This document shows, one piece after another, positions 7,973 through 16,204 of a stretch of DNA of 46,990 nt (within the stretch, counting starts at the first letter, position 1; each line of letters starts with the position of its first letter). The translations under genes and the position numbers were made by a program. The notes under the pieces are model-generated. The model saw nothing but the letters and a program-made list of their open reading frames with translations, made no database searches and was not told the DNA's origin. Source of the stretch: Flavobacterium sp. MC2016-06 (GTDB taxonomy: Bacteria; Bacteroidota; Bacteroidia; Flavobacteriales; Flavobacteriaceae); contig NZ_WMID02000038.1 of NCBI RefSeq assembly GCF_009711165.2, positions 1 through 46,990 of the forward strand, read 5' to 3'.

Positions 7973-9088
7973 TTATTTTTTCTCTCCTTCGGTGATCAAA
8001 CCTTGATTCCAGATTTTAATTTTATCTGTGTTTTTGATACCGCTTTTTACTTGAACGTAGATTCCGTCACTAACTCCTAAAATTAAATCTCTTCTCTGAA
8101 ATTTCTGAGGAGCAGTTTCTACTTCAACATAAGGCTTTTGTGTTTTTTTATCAAATTGCACTAATGACTCTTTAATAGCCAATACTTTGTCTGCTTTCTC
8201 TAAAATAATTGAAGCATTTGCACTTAAACCAGCTCTAATAAAAGTTGCGTCTTTATTTTCTAACGAAGCTTTTATTTGAAACTGAATGGCACCGTTTTCT
8301 GTAACTCCTTTTGGTGCTATATACGTTAAAACAGCATAGAATTTCTTATTTTCAATGGCTCCAACTGTAATCTCAATAGGCATATTTTCTTTAATTTTAC
8401 CTACTTCAGATTCGTCAATTTTTCCATCAAAAATCATTTTTCCAACATCTGCAACGCTGGCAATTGTAGTACCTTCGTTAAAATTATTACTTTCAATAAC
8501 TTGATTTCCAACTTTTACAGGAACATCTAGAATCATTCCGTTTACGGTAGAACGAATCAAAGTATTAGCATAACTTCCTAATGAAGATGTTGTTCCTGTT
8601 TTTACAATATCCAAACCTTGCTTTGCAGCCAGATAATTTTGTTTTGCTTGCTTGTAAGCCAATTGAGCGGCATCAAAATCATTTGCTGAAATAACATCTT
8701 TATCAAACAACGTTTTTTGTCTTTGATGAATTTTTTCTTGATTATCTAAAGCAATTTTAGCAGTCTGCACTTGATTTTGAGTACTACTCACGTTAGAAAC
8801 ATTGGCAACAACTCTAATTTTAGCAATCATGTCGCCTGCCTTAATATTTTCACCTGCTTTGATATACACTTGCTCAATAATACCCGAGATGTTTGGCTTG
8901 ATTAGAACTTCTTCATCTGGTTTAATATTACCTGTAGCGATAGTGTTTTTTACAATCGTTTTAATTTCTGCTTTTTCAGTTTTAAAAACTATTGGTGACT
9001 CTTGATTCTTTGCATACAAATAGTACAATGCACCAAAAAAAACTATGGCAATAAAAATTAAAATGGTAATGGTTACTCCTTTTTTCAT
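7973..9088 (-). CDS. MacA-like periplasmic adaptor of an ABC exporter
   Basis: This 371-residue membrane-fusion protein has a single N-terminal transmembrane helix (GVTITILIFIAIVFFGALYYLY). Its lipoyl halves (EVLIKPNISGIIEQVYIKAGENIKAGDMIAKI and the GMILDVPVKVGNQV strand) flank a coiled coil at about 100-160. A beta barrel (ENMPIEITVGA) and an NTSANASI-like C-terminal domain follow. It lies 39 bp downstream of the second permease, the usual partner position for MacA beside MacB-type permeases. It should couple the ATP-driven permease to the outer-membrane factor. Confidence 0.88.
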   Translation of the reverse strand: MKKGVTITILIFIAIVFFGALYYLYAKNQESPIVFKTEKAEIKTIVKNTIATGNIKPDEEVLIKPNISGIIEQVYIKAGENIKAGDMIAKIRVVANVSNVSSTQNQVQTAKIALDNQEKIHQRQKTLFDKDVISANDFDAAQLAYKQAKQNYLAAKQGLDIVKTGTTSSLGSYANTLIRSTVNGMILDVPVKVGNQVIESNNFNEGTTIASVADVGKMIFDGKIDESEVGKIKENMPIEITVGAIENKKFYAVLTYIAPKGVTENGAIQFQIKASLENKDATFIRAGLSANASIILEKADKVLAIKESLVQFDKKTQKPYVEVETAPQKFQRRDLILGVSDGIYVQVKSGIKNTDKIKIWNQGLITEGEKK

Positions 9089-9127
9089 TTTGTTTTTGGG
9101 TTTAATCGATTATTTTGATTGATAATT

Positions 9128-10393
9128 TTATTCTGTTCTTAAAGCATCTACAGGCTTTACATTGATCGCGGTCTGCGCCGGAATAAATCCTGCAAGCAAG
9201 CCTGATCCTACTAATATTAATAAGGCAACAAATACTACTCTTAAATCTACACTTGGATTGGCAAACATTGTATCACCGTCTGCCGGCATCGAGGCCAAAG
9301 CCACATTCAGAAGTGCTATAATTCCGGTCGCGACGGCAATGCCCAGCATACCCGAGATAATGGTTAAAAATATAGATTCTGATAATATCTGCCCGCGTAT
9401 TGCTGCTGGTGTTGCTCCCAAAGCTCTTCTAATCCCTATTTCTTTTGTACGTTCTTTAACTACAATAAGCATAATATTCGAAATACCAATTACTCCAGAA
9501 ATCAGGACCAGAGTTCCTACAAAATAAGCAATGATTTTTAAGATATCAAACAAACTCTGCACTTTATTAAACTGCTCATACAAATCGAAATTTCCTACCG
9601 CTCTTTCGTCTTCAGGATTTACAGAATGAAGCGATTTTATTAATTCTAAAATTTTTGGTTTTAGAGACGTAATCGATGTTTCATCTTTTGCTGTAAGCGC
9701 CATCCAGCCTACTTTATCACCATAATTAAAAGCTTGTTGAAAAGTGGTAAACGGTACAAAAATATTTTTTTGTTCCTGTTCTGCATTTCCGCCTTGCTGC
9801 TTAGATTTATAAACGCCAACAACCATAAAGTTAATTCCGTTTACTTTTACATAAGTACCAATAGCTTCTTCTTCCTTCCCATAAAGTTCACTGATAACTC
9901 CTTTACCAATAACAGCAATTTTTCTTCTTTCCAGAATATCCTGCTGATTTATAAAACGTCCTTTTATAATATCCATTGGCTGTTGTTTTATCAACTCAGG
10001 ATAATCACCATAGATTGTAAAAGAGGCTGTTTTTGTACCACGAACTACATTATTTGTTCCGTTAAAATCTCCTAACTGATTTCTCGGCGAAACATATAAT
10101 AAGTCTGGAAATGCTTGTTTTAATGCCATTACATCGCTATTTCTAAAATCATAACGACGTGTTTTCGGTAAACCTTTATAGGCTTTTGAAGTAGTCTGAC
10201 TCCACATAAACATTGTGTTTGTAGCAATACCATCAAATCCTTTTTTAATTCCGTTTTCTAAACCATTTCCAGCAGCAAGTAATATTACCAAAATAAATAT
10301 GCCCCAAAACACCCCAAATGCCGTTAGAACTGTTCTGAAAACATTGGCTGTTAAAGCCTGTAAAATCTCGTCCCAATTATCTTTCTTAAACAT
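9128..10393 (-). CDS. MacB-type ABC transporter permease (second of two)
   Basis: This 421-residue protein has the MacB/FtsX architecture: one N-terminal helix (about 18-42), a large periplasmic MacB-type domain (about 50-275), then three C-terminal helices (about 285-310, 335-365, 385-405). The conserved coupling stretch is VKERTKEIGIRRALGATPAAI, and the C-terminus is FIPAQTAINVKPVDALRTE. It contains no ATPase domain, which is encoded separately upstream. The gap to the first permease gene is 2 bp. It probably forms a heterodimer with that permease in the inner membrane. The substrate is unknown. Confidence 0.9.
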   Translation of the reverse strand: MFKKDNWDEILQALTANVFRTVLTAFGVFWGIFILVILLAAGNGLENGIKKGFDGIATNTMFMWSQTTSKAYKGLPKTRRYDFRNSDVMALKQAFPDLLYVSPRNQLGDFNGTNNVVRGTKTASFTIYGDYPELIKQQPMDIIKGRFINQQDILERRKIAVIGKGVISELYGKEEEAIGTYVKVNGINFMVVGVYKSKQQGGNAEQEQKNIFVPFTTFQQAFNYGDKVGWMALTAKDETSITSLKPKILELIKSLHSVNPEDERAVGNFDLYEQFNKVQSLFDILKIIAYFVGTLVLISGVIGISNIMLIVVKERTKEIGIRRALGATPAAIRGQILSESIFLTIISGMLGIAVATGIIALLNVALASMPADGDTMFANPSVDLRVVFVALLILVGSGLLAGFIPAQTAINVKPVDALRTE

Positions 10394-10395
10394 AA

Positions 10396-11640
10396 TTATT
10401 CGTCTCTAAGTGCTACAATAGGTTTAATTTTGGCGGCTCTGTATGCTGGAAAAAATCCCGCCATTGCTCCTGCAAATACAAGTAAAACAAGCGTGGTCAA
10501 AGCCACACTAAAGTCAACTTCAGGATTTCTAAAATATTCACTCTCCACCATTGGACCTACAAATTCCAGCAATAATAAACTTGCCAGTAAACCACAAAAT
10601 CCAGCAATCGTTGTTATAAAAATGGATTCGTGAAGTATCATCGAAATAATAGAAAATGGTGAAGCACCAAGTGCTTTTCTAATTCCTATTTCTTTTGTTC
10701 TTTCTTTTACAATAATCAGCATGATATTACTTACACCAACAACTCCAGCGACTATGGTACAAATACCTACCCACCAAAAAAACAATCTGATATAGAGATT
10801 TAGATCATAAAATTGTTTGGCATCTTTTACCGAATTGTAAACACCAATACCTCCTTCGTCATCTGGAGCTACGACATTTTTACTCTTCAATAAATCTTTT
10901 AAATCCTGTGTGAATTTTTCAGATTGAGCCAAAGCTTCATCGTAATTTTTTGTTTGTTTTAAAGTAAAAAACATATTACTTATTTTATCTCCACCTCCAA
11001 AAGTTCTCTGTACAGTTGTCATAGGTAGATAAGCCCTCGTCTCTTCTCTTTCTCCTCCTGGATCGGTAAAAATTCCAATTACTTTAAAATTGATATTGTT
11101 AATTAAAATTTCTTGGCCAAGTGCCTCTTTGTCTTTAAACAAATCAGTCTTTACTTTCATTCCAATAACGGCAACTTTCTCATTGTTGTCAAGATCTTTA
11201 CTGTTTACATATCTTCCCTGAACAATCACAAGATTTTCTATATAACCATAATCTGGATCTACACCTCTGTACTGATAACTTCCGGACTCTTTTCCATAAG
11301 AAAATGGAGCACGCCAAAAATTATAAGTAGACGCTTTTGTTGCTAATTTATCATCAAATTTCTGAACAGATTGTGTGTAATCGCTATTTCTAAACTGAAT
11401 TTGTCTTCCCGGATTTAAACCTTTGTATTCTTTAGTTGTTGTTCCAGACCAAACTTCAATAATCCCTGCAGCATCACGTTCGAATTGTTTTTCAATTCCG
11501 TTTTGAAGCCCTTTTCCCGCACCCAGCAAAATCACTAAAATAAAAATTCCCGAAGCCACAGAAACTCCTGTAAGGAATGTTCTTAGCCGATTTTTAGAGA
11601 TTGCCTCAAAAATTTCCTGCCAACGTTCAATATTAAACAT
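10396..11640 (-). CDS. MacB-type ABC transporter permease (first of two)
   Basis: This 414-residue MacB/FtsX-family permease has the same plan as its downstream neighbour: N-terminal helix (LRTFLTGVSVASGIFILVILLGA), periplasmic domain, and a three-helix C-terminal FtsX domain with VKERTKEIGIRKALGASPFSI and FFPAYRAAKIKPIVALRDE. Its start overlaps the end of the ATPase gene by 8 bp, consistent with translational coupling. The two permeases are clear paralogues, and their ends match the pattern of heterodimeric permease pairs fed by one ATPase. Confidence 0.9.
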   Translation of the reverse strand: MFNIERWQEIFEAISKNRLRTFLTGVSVASGIFILVILLGAGKGLQNGIEKQFERDAAGIIEVWSGTTTKEYKGLNPGRQIQFRNSDYTQSVQKFDDKLATKASTYNFWRAPFSYGKESGSYQYRGVDPDYGYIENLVIVQGRYVNSKDLDNNEKVAVIGMKVKTDLFKDKEALGQEILINNINFKVIGIFTDPGGEREETRAYLPMTTVQRTFGGGDKISNMFFTLKQTKNYDEALAQSEKFTQDLKDLLKSKNVVAPDDEGGIGVYNSVKDAKQFYDLNLYIRLFFWWVGICTIVAGVVGVSNIMLIIVKERTKEIGIRKALGASPFSIISMILHESIFITTIAGFCGLLASLLLLEFVGPMVESEYFRNPEVDFSVALTTLVLLVFAGAMAGFFPAYRAAKIKPIVALRDE

Positions 11641-12334
11641 AAGATGAAGCTCTAACTTGTTCTACCATTTTATCATCGATAATTAATCCATCTTTCAGGA
11701 CAACGTTTCTTTTGCACATTGCTGCAATATCAGGTTCGTGTGTAACGATCAAAATAGTTTTTCCTTCATCGTTAATTCCTTGAATAAGCTCCATTACTTC
11801 ATAAGAAGTTTTGGTGTCTAAAGCTCCTGTCGGCTCATCTGCCAATAAAACTTTGGGATTCGAAGCCAGCGCTCTCGCAATTGCAACACGCTGTTTCTGC
11901 CCTCCAGAAAGTTCATTTGGTAAATGATGAGAATGCGAGCCTAAACCCACTTTCTCTAAATATCTCATAGCGATCTCATAACGTTCTTTTCGCTTTACAC
12001 CTTGATAATACAAAGGCATCGCAACATTATCTAGTGCTGTTTTATAATTTATTAAATTGAAAGATTGAAAAACGAATCCTAAAAACTTATTGCGATATTT
12101 TGAAGCTATCGTTTCGTTTAGTTTTTTAATTGGTGTTTTGTCTAAAATATAACTACCAGAATCTGCTTCATCAAGAATTCCTAAAATATTAAGAAGTGTA
12201 GATTTACCAGAACCAGAAGATCCCATAATCGCAACTAACTCTCCTTCTTCTATATTAAAATTAATTCCTTTTAACACATGTAACTCAGAACTCCCCATTT
12301 TATAGGACTTGTGCAAATCTTTAATTTCGATCAT
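11633..12334 (-). CDS. ABC transporter ATP-binding protein (LolD/MacB-type)
   Basis: This 233-residue ATPase drives the two permeases encoded directly downstream. The Walker A motif is GSSGSGKST (38-46), the Q-loop is FQSFNLI, the signature is LSGGQKQRVAIARALA, and Walker B is VLLADEPTGALD, followed by the H-loop IVTHEPDIA. The length and the 22-residue end after the H-loop match the stand-alone ATPases of the LolCDE/MacB (three-component export) group. It is first in the operon and faces a divergent DUF4403 gene across a 177-bp region with a long palindrome. Confidence 0.94.
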   Translation of the reverse strand: MIEIKDLHKSYKMGSSELHVLKGINFNIEEGELVAIMGSSGSGKSTLLNILGILDEADSGSYILDKTPIKKLNETIASKYRNKFLGFVFQSFNLINYKTALDNVAMPLYYQGVKRKERYEIAMRYLEKVGLGSHSHHLPNELSGGQKQRVAIARALASNPKVLLADEPTGALDTKTSYEVMELIQGINDEGKTILIVTHEPDIAAMCKRNVVLKDGLIIDDKMVEQVRASSYV

Positions 12335-12385
12335 GGTTTAGTTAAATTTTAAAACAATAATAACATTTTTATTAAGTATTTTATT

Positions 12386-12417
12386 ATAATGAAACGTTAA
12401 TAATTACGTTTCATTAT
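12386..12417. promoter_or_regulatory. Perfect 12-bp-arm palindrome: candidate operator for the export operon
   Basis: Arms ATAATGAAACGT (12386-12397) and ACGTTTCATTAT (12406-12417) are exact reverse complements around the 8-bp centre TAATAATT. It is 52 bp upstream of the ABC ATPase ATG and 95 bp upstream of the divergent DUF4403 gene. There is no T run, so it is not a terminator. Its size and symmetry suit a dimeric regulator such as a TetR-type repressor, but no such gene is adjacent. Confidence 0.5.
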
Positions 12418-12511
12418 TTGAATAAGACTACAAACTTTATCAAATGTTACACTTATTTAATAAAATATAATTGTTTTTGTAATTTTACCGCACTTAACAA
12501 AAATCATAATA

Positions 12512-13918
12512 ATGAAGCTTCATTCAATTATTGCAATATTCACAGCTGTTATTCTAGTTTCAAGCTGTTCTTCAACTCAAAAAATCGAAACTTTAAAACC
12601 AGAACCAGACGATGCAAGTCCATTAGTTTACGACAGCAGTCCTTCTTTTATAAACTTACCCATAACGGTAAAACTTACTGACATTGAGAATCAGACCAAC
12701 ACGCTTCTTAACGGATTAATTTATGAGGACAACAATATCCAAGACGATGATATTGAAATGAAAATTTGGAAACAAGCTCCTATAAAAATTCAAAACGACC
12801 CTGCAAATCCAGACAAAAAGATAAAAACTATTCTGCCTCTAAAAGCAACTATTAAATATCGTATAGGTACAAAAACGCTTGGAGTTGAATTATACGATGT
12901 TCGTGAGTTTAACTTAAACGGCGTTATCACTTTATCTAGTGATGTAACGTTGACGAATTGGAAATTAACTACTAAAACGGAATTCAAATCATTAGACTGG
13001 AACGAAAGCCCAACTATGAGTGTTTTTGGTAAAAACATGCCAATTACGTATTTAATAAATCCCGCAATTTCAATTTTCAAATCTAAAATTGAAAAAAGCA
13101 TAGATGATGCGATCGAACAATCAATGGATTTTAAACCAAACGTTTTAGCTGCTTTAGAAAAAGTATGTACTCCATTTCAAATGAGTGATACTTTCGAAAG
13201 CTGGTTACGAATTGTTCCTGTAGAAGTTTATTCCACCAATGCTAAACTTAAAAAAGATTCTTTTCTGTTAGACATGGGAATGAAATGTAATATGGAAACA
13301 ATTGTAGGTAAACAACCAGATTCTAAATTTAATGCCAGTAAAATTATTTTAAAACCTGTTGCAAAAATTCCAAATCAAATTGCTGCTAATATTGCCGCTA
13401 TCTCAAGTTATGTAGATGCTTCAAAAATTATGACAAAGAATTTTGCTGGGCAGGAATTTGGTTCTGGAAGTAAAAAGGTTACGGTAAAAAACGTTGCAAT
13501 TTGGCACAAAAACGGTAAAATGGTTATTGCTCTTGATGTTTTAGGCTCTATCAATGGAACACTCTACTTAAATGGTTTCCCGCAATACAATCCGCAGACT
13601 AAAGAGATTTATTTTGACAAACTTGATTATGTATTAGATACTAAAAGTAAATTAATGAGAACAGCAAGCTGGCTGGGTCAAGGTTATATATTAAGAAAAA
13701 TGGAAGAAAGCTGTCGTTACTCAATTCAGCCCAATTTAGAAGAAGGAAAAAAGAGCATGGCTGCTTATCTTAAAAACTACTCTCCGATGCCTGGTGTTTT
13801 TATAAACGGTAAAATGGAGGATATTCAATTTGATAAAATTCAGCTGACGAACCAAGCTATTATCGCTTTTATAAAGATAAACGGCACGGTCAATGTCTCT
13901 GTTGACGGATTGAAATAG
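12512..13918 (+). CDS. DUF4403 family lipoprotein
   Basis: This 468-residue protein has a lipoprotein signal peptide ending VSSCSS, so Cys19 or thereabouts is probably lipidated. The body fits DUF4403: an early PSFINLPITVKLTDIENQTN segment, then repeated beta-rich blocks (LKATIKYRIGTKTLGVELYD; LKPVAKIPNQIAANI), and a closing stretch FINGKMEDIQFDKIQLTNQAIIAFIKINGTVNVSV. This ending resembles lipid-binding BPI/TULIP-like folds. The cellular role of the family is not established, although envelope localisation is likely. It is transcribed alone, divergent from the export operon, and ends in a bidirectional terminator. Confidence 0.85.
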   Translation: MKLHSIIAIFTAVILVSSCSSTQKIETLKPEPDDASPLVYDSSPSFINLPITVKLTDIENQTNTLLNGLIYEDNNIQDDDIEMKIWKQAPIKIQNDPANPDKKIKTILPLKATIKYRIGTKTLGVELYDVREFNLNGVITLSSDVTLTNWKLTTKTEFKSLDWNESPTMSVFGKNMPITYLINPAISIFKSKIEKSIDDAIEQSMDFKPNVLAALEKVCTPFQMSDTFESWLRIVPVEVYSTNAKLKKDSFLLDMGMKCNMETIVGKQPDSKFNASKIILKPVAKIPNQIAANIAAISSYVDASKIMTKNFAGQEFGSGSKKVTVKNVAIWHKNGKMVIALDVLGSINGTLYLNGFPQYNPQTKEIYFDKLDYVLDTKSKLMRTASWLGQGYILRKMEESCRYSIQPNLEEGKKSMAAYLKNYSPMPGVFINGKMEDIQFDKIQLTNQAIIAFIKINGTVNVSVDGLK

Positions 13919-13921
13919 AAC

Positions 13922-13955
13922 AAAAAAAGCAGTATAAAATTTATACTGCTTTTTT
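13922..13955. terminator. Bidirectional terminator between DUF4403 gene and oxidase cluster
   Basis: Stem GCAGTATAA (13929-13937) pairs perfectly with TTATACTGC (13941-13949) across a 3-nt loop. It has an A7 run on the left and a T run on the right, so it works for both converging transcripts. On the minus strand it includes the stop codon and last codons of the small membrane-protein gene. Confidence 0.85.
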
Positions 13956-14210
13956 CTTTTTAGACTGGTACATTCTATAAATTAGAAAACCAATTATTGC
14001 AACCAGAAAATACGGAATTACCATTAAATAAACAATACCGTTATTTACTGCTTCCGCTTTTTTTACATTCGTATCACCTGAAAGTGCAGCACGACACATA
14101 GCGCATTGGGCTTGCGCCGAAATTCCAATTAAAAAAATACAAATCGCAAAAAATATTTTTTGAAACTTGAAACTTGGAACTTGAAACTTATTTATATTTT
14201 TAATTTGCAT
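13941..14210 (-). CDS. Small exported/membrane protein with CAMC motif, oxidase-cluster associated
   Basis: The protein has 89 residues. After a repeat-derived leader (KFQVPSFKFQ) it has a signal-peptide-like segment (IFFAICIFLIGISAQAQ), then CAMCRAALSGDTN with a possible metal or redox Cys pair, a transmembrane helix at about 60-80 (VYLMVIPYFLVAIIGFLIYR) and a Lys-rich end. Its start overlaps the DUF420 gene by 11 bp, so it is translationally linked to the cytochrome oxidase accessory genes. This position suggests an oxidase-assembly role, but that is inference. The start is uncertain because the repeat lies between the ATG and the hydrophobic core. Confidence 0.7.
   Translation of the reverse strand: MQIKNINKFQVPSFKFQKIFFAICIFLIGISAQAQCAMCRAALSGDTNVKKAEAVNNGIVYLMVIPYFLVAIIGFLIYRMYQSKKKKAV
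14161..14189. repeat. Short AAGTTTCAAGTTCC-type tandem repeat inside a reading frame
   Basis: Near-identical 9-10 bp units related to CAAGTTTCAAGTTCC occur about four times in a row. On the minus strand they encode KFQVPSFKFQ at the N-terminus of the small CAMC protein. From memory, such repeats are common between genes in flavobacteria. Here one sits in coding sequence or just before the true start. Confidence 0.55.
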
Positions 14211-14781
14211 AATAAGGGGAAATCATTAAGTAAACCACCACACCTGTTACAGCAACGTATAACCAAAGTGGAAAAGTTATTTTAGCTATTTTTCTATGTC
14301 TATCAAAACGCTGCGACAAAGCTCTTACATATGTAACTAATACCATTGGAATAATTACTACAGATAAAATGATATGTGTAATTAAAATAAAAACATATAT
14401 ATATCTTAGAGCACCAACTTTAGCCATTTCAACAGCGTCTACAATTCCGTCATGATTTAAATCGCCTAGTTTTGTTGAGTCAGCAGTCATATGATAAGCA
14501 ACATACATTACCAAAAAAGCCAATGATAGAAAGATAGCAAAAGTCATTAATCGCTCGTGAAGTTTTCTTTTTCCATTTTTAATAGCCAGTACACCCCAAA
14601 CTAAAACGACAGCAGTAATACCATTTGTTGTAGCATAAATAGGCGGTAAAAACGAAAGTGGCTCTACATTAATTCCGAAATCTTTTAGTTTAACTGCAAA
14701 TAAAACAGCAACTGCAACTGGTATTATAATTGAAACAGCAACAATAAGTTTATTATATTTTTTTTCTAATGAATCTTCCAT
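14200..14781 (-). CDS. DUF420 domain membrane protein
   Basis: This 193-residue integral membrane protein has about five helices (about 12-30, 40-62, 75-97, 125-150, 165-190). The signature histidines of the DUF420 group are seen in HERLMTFAI, YHMTAD, ITHIILS and DRHRKIAK. DUF420 proteins are regularly found in heme-copper oxidase and SCO clusters and are thought to help oxidase assembly; the biochemical role is not settled. There is an Asp-rich, EF-hand-like loop, DLNHDGIVDAVE, in the periplasmic or cytoplasmic turn. The gene begins 2 bp after the SCO gene and overlaps the next gene by 11 bp. Confidence 0.85.
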   Translation of the reverse strand: MEDSLEKKYNKLIVAVSIIIPVAVAVLFAVKLKDFGINVEPLSFLPPIYATTNGITAVVLVWGVLAIKNGKRKLHERLMTFAIFLSLAFLVMYVAYHMTADSTKLGDLNHDGIVDAVEMAKVGALRYIYVFILITHIILSVVIIPMVLVTYVRALSQRFDRHRKIAKITFPLWLYVAVTGVVVYLMISPYYAN

Positions 14782-14783
14782 TT

Positions 14784-15470
14784 TTATTCTTGTAATAATA
14801 TTTTAATATCTTCTTGAATTTCTACAACGCCCTTTTTATCCAATCCGTCGTAATATATATTTGGATTTCCAAACTCGTCTTTTCTGCATCGAATGTTTCC
14901 ATCTTTATCAATTAAAGCAAATAAACCTGAATGCTCAAAACCACCGCTTACTTTACCATTTTCTCCTGCATAAAGATTAAATCCTTTATTAGACAAATCC
15001 ATAATGGTAGCTTTATCACCCGTTAAAAAATTCCAGTTAGAAGATTTTACTCCCAATAACTTTGCATGATCTTTTAGAACTTGCGGTGTATCATGTGCTG
15101 GATCAATAGTGATTGAAACAATTCCGAAGTTAGGATTGCCGAAAAAGGTTTTTTCTATCTCCAGCATGCTTAAATTCATCTTTGGACATATTGAAGGACA
15201 AGTGGTGAAGAAAAATTCTAAAACAAACACTTTACCTTTATACGTTTCATTTGATATTTTAGCGTTATTCTGATTCGTCAATTCAAACTTAGGCGCTTTA
15301 CCAATGGTTACCAGTTTTCCGTCAGCTTTTGTTTTTAATCCTACATTATCCAAACGGCTTCCTTTTACCACCTCTCCGTTTTTAACTCTGTCTATAATTT
15401 TAGGCACAGCATAAATTCCGAAAATTAAAATGATAAACGAAATTCCGATATATGATTTATTTTTAAACAT
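14784..15470 (-). CDS. SCO1/SenC-family copper chaperone
   Basis: The 228-residue protein has an N-terminal membrane anchor (about 7-24) and a thioredoxin-fold domain facing the periplasm. The copper site is complete: Cys91 and Cys95 in TTCPSICPKMN and His180 in GFEHSGLF. The ITIDPAHDTPQVLKDHAKLLG block is the SCO signature. SCO proteins deliver copper to the CuA site of cytochrome c oxidase or reduce its cysteines. The gene follows a cysteine-poor SCO-like relative by 5 bp and precedes the DUF420 gene. Confidence 0.93.
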   Translation of the reverse strand: MFKNKSYIGISFIILIFGIYAVPKIIDRVKNGEVVKGSRLDNVGLKTKADGKLVTIGKAPKFELTNQNNAKISNETYKGKVFVLEFFFTTCPSICPKMNLSMLEIEKTFFGNPNFGIVSITIDPAHDTPQVLKDHAKLLGVKSSNWNFLTGDKATIMDLSNKGFNLYAGENGKVSGGFEHSGLFALIDKDGNIRCRKDEFGNPNIYYDGLDKKGVVEIQEDIKILLQE

Positions 15471-15475
15471 TATAA

Positions 15476-16126
15476 TTACGATTTAAAGGTTTCTTTAGTA
15501 GCGTTATGATTCTTTTTAAGAGCAGCGCGATATTCATACAAGATAATTTTAAAATCATCCAACATTTCATTACTCAATTCTGATGGATGAAAAGTATCAT
15601 ATCCTTCTTTATATTCGTTTTTATCTTTTCTGCCTCTTAAATTTCTTTCTTTATCTACGATATAAACATTCGGAGTTCCTAAGCCATTATCTAACTTTCC
15701 TTTTAAATGTAATTGAGCATAAAATGTTTTAATTTCTTCTGGCGAAGCAAAAACAAAATTCCAGCCTTTAACATCTGTAAATGGTGCAAGAGCATCTACA
15801 ACTTTCTGCGCTTCGACTTCTGTTCCTAAAGGACATAATACCACAAACTGAAGATCTTCAAAACCATTATAACGTTTATAGATTTTTTCATTTAAATTGA
15901 AGTAATTACCACGATTTTTTAAAATATCTGTTCCAGAAAAACCTAAAACAGTTATCTTTTTATCAAGAGAAACTCTTTTGCCGTTCAAACTTTTCCAGTT
16001 TCCGAAATCAGCAATCTTAGGGGTTATTGTAGGCAGTTTAGTAAAACTATTCACTCCAGAAGCAAAAAACAAGTAAGCTACAATTGGAAGAACAAAAAGC
16101 GAAAAGAGAACTATATTTTTTTTCAT
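15476..16126 (-). CDS. Membrane-anchored thioredoxin-like (SCO-related) protein lacking the CxxxC site
   Basis: The protein has 216 residues, with an N-terminal signal anchor (IVLFSLFVLPIVAYLFFAS) and a periplasmic domain of thioredoxin-like pattern: KKITVLGFSGTDIL, then FVVLCPLGTEVEAQKVV, GWNFVFASPEEIKTFY and GTPNVYIVDKERNLRGRKD. The last matches the IDKDGNIRCRKD strand of the neighbouring SCO protein. The CxxxC motif is replaced by SGTDI, and only one cysteine is seen. It is therefore probably not a classical copper carrier. It heads its own transcript, with a perfect -7 box right after the terminator of the oxidase genes, and is followed 5 bp later by the real SCO gene. Confidence 0.75.
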   Translation of the reverse strand: MKKNIVLFSLFVLPIVAYLFFASGVNSFTKLPTITPKIADFGNWKSLNGKRVSLDKKITVLGFSGTDILKNRGNYFNLNEKIYKRYNGFEDLQFVVLCPLGTEVEAQKVVDALAPFTDVKGWNFVFASPEEIKTFYAQLHLKGKLDNGLGTPNVYIVDKERNLRGRKDKNEYKEGYDTFHPSELSNEMLDDFKIILYEYRAALKKNHNATKETFKS

Positions 16127-16151
16127 TATTTTCCGAGAAGTTATTGGAGTA

Positions 16152-16159
16152 CAAAAATA
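16152..16159 (-). promoter_or_regulatory. -7 box TATTTTTG of the SCO/DUF420 transcript
   Basis: Perfect TAnnTTTG on the minus strand, 26 bp before the ATG at 16126. It directly abuts the T run of the upstream terminator, so the -33 region would lie within the hairpin. Confidence 0.5.
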
Positions 16160-16182
16160 AAAAAAGCTCCGTTAAACGGAGC
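16159..16182 (-). terminator. Terminator after cytochrome oxidase subunit IV gene
   Basis: On the minus strand GCTCCG pairs with CGGAGC around a 5-nt loop, followed by a run of seven T. It separates the ctaB-coxIII-coxIV genes from the SCO-type genes, although read-through is possible. Confidence 0.75.
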
Positions 16183-16204
16183 CTCTTTTCGAATTAATAT
16201 CATG

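Noticed and set aside
9162..9527. 121-residue plus-strand frame opposite the MacB-type permease
   Set aside because: It is antisense to a well-supported gene, with composition mirroring that gene's codons. No promoter or family supports it.
14784..15470. Thiol peroxidase or thioredoxin reading of the SCO protein
   Set aside because: The CPSIC motif with a distal His180 and the IDPAHDTPQVLKDHA block are specific to SCO1/SenC.
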